In this document: one piece after another, positions 6,733 to 12,153 of the stretch | How positions within the stretch are numbered: position 1 is the first letter of the stretch | Layout of the letters: every line of letters starts with the position of its first letter | NCBI GenBank assembly: GCA_009773995.1 | Contig: VSMY01000085.1 | Span: 1-12,153 of the forward strand | DNA length: 12,153 bases | Direction of reading: 5' to 3' | DNA from: Oscillibacter sp. | GTDB taxonomy: Bacteria; Bacillota; Clostridia; Oscillospirales; Oscillospiraceae | The notes under the pieces: model-generated | Told to the model about the DNA's origin: nothing | The model's database searches: none | What the model saw: only the letters and a program-made list of their open reading frames with translations | Position numbers and translations under genes: made by a program

Positions 6733-8139
6733 TCAACTTCTGTCCGCCAGGGGGACGTAGGCTCCCCGTTTGCAGATGGTCTTATAGGCGGGACGGATAA
6801 TCCGCGGGTCTTCGGAGCAGCACTCCTCCATGCGGTGGGCGCACCAGCCGGCCATGCGGGCGCTGGCGAAGATGGCGGTGTACAGGTCCGTGGGGATGCC
6901 CAGAAGCCGGTACACGAAGCCGGAGTACAGGTCCACGTTGGCGCAGATGGGCTTGTCGATGCCCCGGACCTCCTGGAAAACCTGGGGGGCCAGGCGCTCC
7001 ACGGACTCGATGAGGTCCAGCTGGTCCACCATGCCCCGCTTCTCCGCCAGGCGGCGGGAGAACTGCTTGAGAATCTCCGCACGGGGGTCCGAGAGGGTGT
7101 AGACCGCGTGGCCCATGCCGTAGATGAGGCCGGTGCCGTCCCCCAGCTCCCGGTTGAGGATGCGGACCAGCTGGTCCTTCACCTGGCCGTCGTCCTTCCA
7201 GTCCCGGACGGCGTTCCGGAGGTAGCGCATCATTTCCACCACCTTGATGTTGGCCCCGCCGTGGCGGAAGCCCTTCAAAGAGCCCACGGCGGCGGCGATG
7301 GCGGAGTAGAAGTCCGTCCCGGTGGAGGTGAGGACCCGGCAGGCGAAGGTGGAGTTGTTGCCGCCGCCGTGCTCCGCGTGGAGAATCATGCACAGGTCCA
7401 GGAGCTTGGCCTCGTCGTCGTCGAATTTCGAGTCCTTGCGCAGGGTGTAGAGGAAGTTCTGGGCCACGCTCAAATCCGTCCGGGGCCGGTGGAGGTAGAG
7501 GCTGTCCTTGTCGAAGTAGTGCCGCTTGGCGGCGTAGGAGTGGGCCACGATGGTGGGGGTCCGGGCCACCATGCGGAAGGACTTGAACAGCTCGTTTTCA
7601 AGGCTCATGTTCTCCGCCTCGCCGTCGTGGGAGTGGAGGGCCAGGATGCAGCTGGCCAGCTTGTTCATAATGTTCTTGTTGGGGGAGCGGAGAATCATGT
7701 CCTCGGAGAAATAGCCGGGGAGCTGGCTCCACCGGGCCATGAGGACCTGGAAGTCCTCCAGCTGGGAGGCCGTGGGCAGCTGTCCGAAGAGGAGGAGGTA
7801 CACCGTCTCCTCGAAGCCGAAGCGGTCCTCCCGGATGCAGCTTTGGATCAGGTCCTCGATGCTGACGCCCCGGTAGAAAAGCCGGCCCTTCCGGGGAATC
7901 TTTTTCCCGTCCTTCAGGTCGTAGCCGTCTACGTCGCCGATGCTGGTGACTCCGGCGATGACGCCGGTTCCGTTGGGATACCGGAGGCCCCGCATCACGT
8001 CGCTTTCGGCCCGGCCGGAGGGGAAGATGTCGTTGTCCCGGATGAAGTCCTCGGAGCCGCTGACGAAGGACAGCGAGGACTCGATCAGCTCCTGGTGCCG
8101 GAGCATCCGGTGGAGATCGCGTTCGGTTTTGTAAGACAT
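6733..8139 (-). CDS. Citrate synthase (citrate/2-methylcitrate synthase family)
   Basis: It condenses acetyl-CoA with oxaloacetate to citrate, the entry step of the operon's pathway. The 468-residue product carries a clear citrate synthase fold signature. LHAEHGGGNNSTF at 253-265 holds His257, GFRHGGAN at 290-297 is the conserved HGGAN loop, GMGHAVYTLSDPRAE at 341-355 holds His344, and ICANVDLYSGF at 398-408 holds Asp403. His257, His344 and Asp403 match the triad His274/His320/Asp375 of the pig enzyme. The GHAV motif resembles the eukaryotic form, whereas E. coli GltA has GHRV. The N-terminal 60 residues or so before the core are longer than in the short Bacillus-type enzymes. The ATG at 8139 has AAAGGCGG 9 nt upstream. 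First gene of the operon, 18 bp before aconitase. Use on propionyl-CoA (2-methylcitrate) cannot be excluded from sequence, but the IDH partner argues for citrate. Confidence 0.95.
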   Translation of the reverse strand: MSYKTERDLHRMLRHQELIESSLSFVSGSEDFIRDNDIFPSGRAESDVMRGLRYPNGTGVIAGVTSIGDVDGYDLKDGKKIPRKGRLFYRGVSIEDLIQSCIREDRFGFEETVYLLLFGQLPTASQLEDFQVLMARWSQLPGYFSEDMILRSPNKNIMNKLASCILALHSHDGEAENMSLENELFKSFRMVARTPTIVAHSYAAKRHYFDKDSLYLHRPRTDLSVAQNFLYTLRKDSKFDDDEAKLLDLCMILHAEHGGGNNSTFACRVLTSTGTDFYSAIAAAVGSLKGFRHGGANIKVVEMMRYLRNAVRDWKDDGQVKDQLVRILNRELGDGTGLIYGMGHAVYTLSDPRAEILKQFSRRLAEKRGMVDQLDLIESVERLAPQVFQEVRGIDKPICANVDLYSGFVYRLLGIPTDLYTAIFASARMAGWCAHRMEECCSEDPRIIRPAYKTICKRGAYVPLADRS

Positions 8140-8208
8140 ATCGGAAAACCGCCTTTTAAAAATATCGGTGGGCCTCCGGCAGAGCGGGGCCGTGAGAGGA
8201 TTTTATTT

Positions 8209-8237
8209 ATTATAATGGATTTTGAGCCGGTTTTCAA
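8209..8237 (-). promoter_or_regulatory. Promoter of the citrate synthase-aconitase-IDH operon
   Basis: On the minus strand, TTGAAA (8232-8237) and a perfect TATAAT (8209-8214) are separated by the ideal 17 bp. The start would be near 8202, leaving a leader of about 60 nt. I see no convincing riboswitch or operator in this leader. The -10 lies in a locally AT-rich patch within GC-rich surroundings. Confidence 0.8.
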
Positions 8238-8317
8238 TGCTCGAAATCGCCGATTATCTTCTCCCGGAGGGGCGGCGGTTTGGAGGGGAGGATACCGGCT
8301 CGCTCTTCCCCGTGGAC

Positions 8318-8360
8318 AAAAAAGGGCGGCCCTACGGACTGCCGGTCCGTAAGGCCGCCC
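8318..8360 (-). terminator. Rho-independent terminator of the EAL/PAS gene
   Basis: Minus-strand reading gives a long hairpin: GGGCGGCC and TACGGAC pair across a short CGGC loop with GTCCGTA and GCCGCCC (small internal mismatch), followed immediately by TTTTTT (plus A run 8318-8323). It begins about 23 nt after the stop codon, and separates this gene from the TCA operon promoter. Confidence 0.88.
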
Positions 8361-8382
8361 GCACCGCCGGGAGGCGCGTTTT

Positions 8383-11367
8383 TTATGACGCCTGGTTGTG
8401 AAACCGGTTGGAGCGAATCAGCTTTTCCTTCTGCGCGGGGGTGATGGTGTCCGTGATGTCCTTGACGAAGACGTAGAACAGGAGATGCTCCTCGCCCCAT
8501 TTGGAACTTTCCAGATGGCCGTAGTCGTCCACCCAGCGAATCGAGCCGTCCTTGCGGATGATCCGATACTGCACGTAATCCAGTTTTTCCTCGGAGTGCT
8601 GGATTTGGTTCTGGATTTCCCACTCCACCCGGTTCAGGTCGTCCGGGTGCACGATGCCCCGGAAGGAATGCCCCACCAGATTCAGCAGCTCGCCCATGCT
8701 CCCGCAGCCGAAGAGATCCATCAGCGCCGGGTTGGCGTACAGGATGCGCTCGTCCTCCATGGCGCGGTAGATGAAGAAGCCGTCGGACATGCTGGCCAGG
8801 GAGTCCGCCATGCGTTTCTCGCGCCGCTCCTCTTCCTTTCGCACGGCCTTGTCGATGCTCCGGATGGTTAGAACGGCCGTCCTGGGCTTCCCCTTTTTCC
8901 GTTCGCTGATGGTTACGCTGGCCATGCACCACTCGTCCGGGTTTTCCGGAGAGCTTCTGCGGTAGCGGTAGTAAACGGAGTCTTCCGCTGCCAGGGCGCT
9001 GCGCAGATGGTCCAGGGACAGGAAGCGGCGGATGTTTTCCCCGTCGTGCTGCAAAATCCGCCCGGTGCCGAAGTGGCGCTCAATCATCCCCTCGTAGTTG
9101 CCCCGGTCCATGATGAGGTCGTCCTCGGGGTAGAGCTTCCGGCAGTAGTTCTCCTTCAGCTGCAGATAGTAGACCTCCTGATAGGAGTGGAGCAGACTGT
9201 CCAGGGCTTTTAGCTGCATCTGCATGTGGGTCACGTCCTGCATCAGGCAGGCGAGGCAGCCGTAGCTGTGCTGGTAGAGGTTGAACTGGAAGTAGCGGTT
9301 GGAGATGGCGCTGTAGGCGTAGTAGGTGAAGGCGTCGCCCAGATACGCGGCCTGATAGGCCCTCTGGGCCAGAACATCAATGTCTTCCTTAAAGGCCTTT
9401 TTAAAGAGGTGGCGCAGATGCTCCCGGTTTCCGCCGCACATTTTGTCCATCTGGAGGTTGGAGTAGAGAATATCGTACTCCTTGGGCTTCTGCTTCTTGT
9501 CCAGGATGAGCCTGAAGAGTCCGTAGCCGCAGGGAAGGGAGCCGTAGCACTGGTCCATCCACTCCCGTTCCTGGGGGGCCAGAACCGCTGTGGCGCTGCC
9601 GCTCCACACCCGTTTCTCCCGCTTTTCCTCCAGGGCGGTGATGTCCGACAGGGAGATGAAAAACGTCCGGCGCTTGTCCTTCTCCCGGAGGAAGAAGACC
9701 CTTGCGTGGACCCAGAGGACTCCGCCGTCCAGGCGCAGGAAGTGGATATATCCCTCGGAGTTGACGGGGTAGTTCTCATAGGCCTCCTCAAAGAGGGAGA
9801 GCAGGACCGGACGGTCGTCGTCCCGGACGCTGTCCCGGAGCCTCCGTGTCAGCGAGTCCTTATCCCGGGTGTTCACACCGGACATGTCGAAATACTGATC
9901 GTTGGCCCGGAGAATCTCAATCCGGTTTTTGTAGACCTCGTAGATGGCCGAAGGTCCCAGGATGTTGTTGATCATGGTGTCGGTGAACAAGTTTCCGTCC
10001 ATGAACTCCCGGATGTGGAAGTTCTCCGCCTGCTTGCAGTGCAGCCCGCTGAAGTCCAGCCGCCGCTCGTCGGAGAGCATTTCCTCGAACTGCCGGATGG
10101 GAAGGGGCTTGCAGTAATAGTAGCCCTGGGTGTACCGGCACCCCATGCTCCGCAGGATGTTTTCCTGCTTCAGCGTCTCCACGCCCTCTACAATGACGGG
10201 AAGCCCCATCTGCCGGGCCATATTGACGATGGATTCCAGAATGCTGACGCCCTTCTGCTCCTCCACTTCCTCCATGTCCAGGAAGCGCATGTCGATTTTC
10301 AGCACGTCCACCGCGATGCTCTTGAGCATGTTCAAGGAGGAGTAGCCGCTGCCGAAGTCGTCCATCATGACCAGGAAGCCGGCCTCCCGCAGGCGGTCCA
10401 CCGTCCGGTTGACGACGCTGCCCTCCTCCGTGCAGGCGCTCTCCGTGATTTCCGCCTTGAGGTACTTGGCGGGCAGATCGTACTTTTTCAAAAGCTTTGT
10501 CAAAAACGTGGGCACGTCCATGGAGACCACGTCGATGCGGGAGATGTTGATGGAGATGGGAATGGGGTGGTTCCCCTGGTCGATCCAGTTCCGCAGCCAC
10601 TGGCAGACCTTCTCCCAGATACGCTGGTCCAGGAGATAAATCATTCCGCTTCGTTCCAGGAGCGGAATGAACTTTCCGGGAGGGATCAGCCCCTTTTCGC
10701 CGTGCTGCCAGCGCACCAGGGACTCCGCGCCCACCACCTTGCCGGTGGAGATGTCGCATTGGGGCTGAAGGAAGAAGGTGAACTCGTCCCGCTCCATGCC
10801 CTCGTTGATTTCCGCCAGCATGCGCATGTCGTTTTCCAGGCGCTCCTCCATCTGGGGGTCGTAGAGGACAATCTGGCGGCGGCCGCTGGCCTGGGACAGC
10901 GCCAGGGTGGCCCGGTCATAGTACAGCTCCGGGGGAAGCTCCAGGTCGTCAATGGGGCTGACGCCGAACTGGGGAATCACGCCGGCCATGCCGCCCAGAA
11001 TTTCGATTCCGGCCCGGACGTCGTCCAGCAGCCGTTCCACCATCTCCATTTTCCAGGGCATGATGATGCAGAAATTGTCTCCCTCAAAGTATCCGGTTAC
11101 GCCGTCATAGCGTTTTCGAGTGGTTTCCAGGCAGTCCGCGATGTAACGCAGGAGCTTGTCCCCCACATTACGCCCGTGGATTTTATTGAACATGCGGAAA
11201 TACACCATGTCGATGGCCACGACGCAGTAATCATTCGGCTGAATCCGCCGGATAAACTCCCTGGCCTCCTCCATGAAGGCGTGGGGAAAGTGAAGTCCTG
11301 TCAGCAGGCTTCTCGCGTCGGTGTCCCGGCCGCCGCAGCCGGCGGGCTTGTCCGTCTTTTTGCTCAT
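8383..11367 (-). CDS. c-di-GMP phosphodiesterase: degenerate GGDEF - EAL - multiple PAS-like domains
   Basis: A 994-residue protein without membrane segments. Residues 20-170 form a GGDEF-type domain whose active loop reads EGDNF (95-99), and no RxxD inhibitory site precedes it, so diguanylate cyclase activity is unlikely. Residues 185-430 form an EAL domain with all RocR-type catalytic residues: Glu215 (ESL in place of EAL), Asn274, Glu306 and Glu309 (EITES), Asp336-Asp337 (DDFGSGYSSL), Lys357, Glu394 (EGVE) and Gln414 (QGYY). It should therefore hydrolyse c-di-GMP to pGpG. Behind it come PAS-like units at about 465-585, 600-715, 720-840 and 855-975; the first and last are clear (each ends in S/K-DIT after an R-DG--W stretch), the middle two weaker. 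A charged helix at 840-855 links the last two. The start at 11367 has GGAGGGG 6 nt upstream; a longer frame to 11619 would translate the promoter region. Monocistronic, with its own promoter and terminator. Confidence 0.93.
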   Translation of the reverse strand: MSKKTDKPAGCGGRDTDARSLLTGLHFPHAFMEEAREFIRRIQPNDYCVVAIDMVYFRMFNKIHGRNVGDKLLRYIADCLETTRKRYDGVTGYFEGDNFCIIMPWKMEMVERLLDDVRAGIEILGGMAGVIPQFGVSPIDDLELPPELYYDRATLALSQASGRRQIVLYDPQMEERLENDMRMLAEINEGMERDEFTFFLQPQCDISTGKVVGAESLVRWQHGEKGLIPPGKFIPLLERSGMIYLLDQRIWEKVCQWLRNWIDQGNHPIPISINISRIDVVSMDVPTFLTKLLKKYDLPAKYLKAEITESACTEEGSVVNRTVDRLREAGFLVMMDDFGSGYSSLNMLKSIAVDVLKIDMRFLDMEEVEEQKGVSILESIVNMARQMGLPVIVEGVETLKQENILRSMGCRYTQGYYYCKPLPIRQFEEMLSDERRLDFSGLHCKQAENFHIREFMDGNLFTDTMINNILGPSAIYEVYKNRIEILRANDQYFDMSGVNTRDKDSLTRRLRDSVRDDDRPVLLSLFEEAYENYPVNSEGYIHFLRLDGGVLWVHARVFFLREKDKRRTFFISLSDITALEEKREKRVWSGSATAVLAPQEREWMDQCYGSLPCGYGLFRLILDKKQKPKEYDILYSNLQMDKMCGGNREHLRHLFKKAFKEDIDVLAQRAYQAAYLGDAFTYYAYSAISNRYFQFNLYQHSYGCLACLMQDVTHMQMQLKALDSLLHSYQEVYYLQLKENYCRKLYPEDDLIMDRGNYEGMIERHFGTGRILQHDGENIRRFLSLDHLRSALAAEDSVYYRYRRSSPENPDEWCMASVTISERKKGKPRTAVLTIRSIDKAVRKEEERREKRMADSLASMSDGFFIYRAMEDERILYANPALMDLFGCGSMGELLNLVGHSFRGIVHPDDLNRVEWEIQNQIQHSEEKLDYVQYRIIRKDGSIRWVDDYGHLESSKWGEEHLLFYVFVKDITDTITPAQKEKLIRSNRFHNQAS

Positions 11368-11373
11368 ACGTTT

Positions 11374-11380
11374 CCCCTCC
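11374..11380 (-). promoter_or_regulatory. Ribosome binding site deciding the EAL/PAS gene start
   Basis: GGAGGGG on the minus strand lies 6 nt before ATG 11367. It is the only strong site near the 5' end of this frame and is why the 84-codon upstream extension is not accepted. Confidence 0.8.
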
Positions 11381-11388
11381 GTAAGCTC

Positions 11389-11407
11389 CGGCGTCTGAAA
11401 GACGCCG
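11389..11407 (-). promoter_or_regulatory. Leader stem-loop just upstream of the EAL/PAS gene ribosome binding site
   Basis: A perfect 8-bp stem (CGGCGTCT paired with AGACGCCG) with a 3-base loop lies in the predicted 67-nt leader. It ends 8 nt before the GGAGGGG site. No T tract follows, so it is not a terminator. It could protect the 5' end or affect ribosome access; no ligand-binding fold is recognisable. Confidence 0.45.
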
Positions 11408-11440
11408 TTCTGCAATTTGTTTTCGCTGCCCTCTGATAAA

Positions 11441-11469
11441 AAAATACCATAATTTTCAAGAAAAGTCAA
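11441..11469 (-). promoter_or_regulatory. Promoter of the EAL/PAS gene
   Basis: On the minus strand, TTGACT (11464-11469) and TATTTT (11441-11446) are separated by 17 bp, inside an AT-rich stretch that contrasts with the GC-rich genes. The predicted start is near 11434. Confidence 0.6.
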
Positions 11470-11611
11470 CATAAGAAAGGCGTTTTTCACAATTTTACTT
11501 GCCAGTAACTCTACAAAAACTGTATATTTTTTCTGTTTAAAGCGATTTTTTCGCGGATTTAAACCGGGAGGGGGCAGAGCCGCTTTCCGCAGGGGATTCC
11601 AATTCCGCCGC
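11470..11611. other. AT-rich divergent intergenic region with a nested dyad
   Basis: No gene is visible between the two divergent promoters. The segment is much more AT-rich than its surroundings. It holds an imperfect nested inverted repeat at 11535-11564 (GTTTAAA-GCGA, five T, TCGC, GGA, TTTAAAC) and a smaller dyad TTACT-TGCC-AGTAA at 11495-11508. Either could be an operator for one or both promoters, but no known regulator site is recognised. Confidence 0.4.
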
Positions 11612-11640
11612 TTGCGCATTGCGCCGGAAAATGGTATACT
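11612..11640 (+). promoter_or_regulatory. Extended -10 promoter of the PH-domain gene
   Basis: TATACT (11635-11640) is preceded by TGG, giving an extended -10 element; a weak -35 (TTGCGC, 11612-11617) stands 17 bp upstream. The leader would be only about 17 nt. Confidence 0.6.
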
Positions 11641-11663
11641 GGGGCGGAAAAGGAGGTTGAGGC

Positions 11664-12083
11664 ATGGAGAGCATCGACTATTTGTGGAAGGACCGAAAGC
11701 GCTTTCTGGGCATGCCCCTGTCGTTTACCCGGTACCGCCTCAGCGAGGACCGGCTGTTTTGCGAGACGGGCTTTCTCAACGTGAAGTCCGACGAGGTGCT
11801 GCTTTACCGGGTGCGGGACCTGCGGCTGACCATGAGCCTGGGCCAGCGCATCTTTGGCGTGGGGACGGTATGCGTGGTGTCGTCAGACAAGAGCATTCCG
11901 CACCTGGATCTGAAAAATGTGCGGGACCCCCGAACGGTCAAGGAACTAATCCACAAAAACGTGGAAGCGGCCAAGGACAAGCGCCGCATGCGGGCCACCG
12001 AGCTGCTGGGCGGGGAGGACGGTCCCGTCTGCCAGGAGTACGGCGAGGACGCCGAGCCGGATATGGACGAGGATGAAATCTGA
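11664..12083 (+). CDS. Small bacterial PH-domain protein (bPH_2 / YdbS-like)
   Basis: This 139-residue protein has no signal peptide or membrane segment. Residues about 5-100 match the bacterial PH fold of the YdbS/YvbH type: a beta-rich opening (FTRYRLSEDRLFCETGFLN), the typical EVLLYRVRDLRLTMSLGQRIFGVGTV stretch at 44-69 (only key parts given: LYRVRDL, QRIFGVGTV), then a strand with SSDKSIPHLDLKNVRDP and a closing helix TVKELIHKNVEAAK. Residues 105-139 are a charged tail ending in a strongly acidic patch (about 117-138). The ATG has AGGAGG 7 nt upstream. It is the only plus-strand gene and is divergent from the EAL/PAS gene. The molecular role of single-domain bPH proteins is largely unknown. 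No terminator is visible in the 70 bases that follow, so more genes may be co-transcribed beyond the window. Confidence 0.85.
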   Translation: MESIDYLWKDRKRFLGMPLSFTRYRLSEDRLFCETGFLNVKSDEVLLYRVRDLRLTMSLGQRIFGVGTVCVVSSDKSIPHLDLKNVRDPRTVKELIHKNVEAAKDKRRMRATELLGGEDGPVCQEYGEDAEPDMDEDEI

Positions 12084-12153
12084 TTTCCGCGGCGGAGGGC
12101 GGGCGGACAAAATTGAACCCGGGCCCCCCCCCACCACACAGACACCGCCGGCG

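Noticed and set aside
6835..8352. Plus-strand frame of about 505 codons opposite citrate synthase
   Set aside because: Shadow of the citrate synthase gene with the same codon-bias cause; it also runs through the operon promoter and into the terminator hairpin.
8364..8384. Possible plus-strand terminator (CGCC/GGCG stem and T run)
   Set aside because: The stem is only 4 bp, the T run is the minus-strand gene's stop-codon region, and no plus-strand gene ends there.
11408..11434. c-di-GMP (GEMM) riboswitch in front of the EAL/PAS gene
   Set aside because: The predicted leader is about 67 nt and shows one simple hairpin, without the conserved core or second stem of GEMM-I or GEMM-II.
9226..11436. 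Plus-strand frame of about 736 codons opposite the EAL/PAS gene
   Set aside because: Antisense shadow of a gene with intact EAL motifs; no ribosome binding site, no recognisable domain.
11368..11619. 84-codon upstream extension of the EAL/PAS gene
   Set aside because: It would cover the predicted promoter, the leader hairpin and the region up to the opposing promoter, has no ribosome binding site at its ATG, and its translation is unrelated to a GGDEF N-terminus.

Overview
The window is GC-rich (roughly 60-65% by eye) with strong G/C third-position bias, AGGAGG-type ribosome binding sites and short TTGACA/TATAAT-type promoters. Together with the gene families (a Clostridia-type citrate synthase, a YbhJ-like aconitase, an AlgX/DHHW protein paired with an MBOAT acyltransferase, a PAS-rich c-di-GMP phosphodiesterase), this suggests a chromosomal segment of a GC-rich anaerobic Firmicute, most likely Oscillospirales (Flavonifractor/Lawsonibacter/Intestinimonas-like). 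The taxonomy is inference. I see no mobile element, CRISPR array, rRNA or tRNA.

Layout, right to left, because all but one gene lies on the minus strand. (1) 12083-11664, plus strand: a small bacterial PH-domain protein with its own extended -10 promoter, divergent from the next gene. (2) 11367-8383, minus: a 994-residue cytosolic c-di-GMP protein with a degenerate GGDEF domain (EGDNF), an intact EAL phosphodiesterase domain and then about four PAS-like units at the C-terminal end. It has a promoter, a leader hairpin and a strong terminator. (3) 8139-3268, minus: a three-gene operon for the oxidative arm of the TCA cycle (citrate synthase, aconitase, NADP isocitrate dehydrogenase) with gaps of 18 and 12 bp, one near-consensus promoter in front and one hairpin terminator behind. 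(4) 3067 to the left edge, minus: a second operon with its own promoter, encoding a membrane O-acyltransferase (MBOAT), a DHHW/AlgX-like extracytoplasmic SGNH protein and the N-terminal part of an unknown secreted protein with 23-residue Pro/Gly-rich repeats.

How they work together. The TCA operon turns oxaloacetate and acetyl-CoA into 2-oxoglutarate plus NADPH, probably for glutamate synthesis. The MBOAT/DHHW pair probably moves an acyl group, most often acetyl, across the membrane onto a surface polymer whose identity the window does not show. The EAL protein should lower c-di-GMP in response to signals sensed by its PAS units. Least described here are the repeat protein co-transcribed with the acyltransferase pair, the reversed catalytic-then-sensory order of the EAL protein, and the use of a YbhJ-type protein as the aconitase of this pathway. 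No known defence or mobile system is present.
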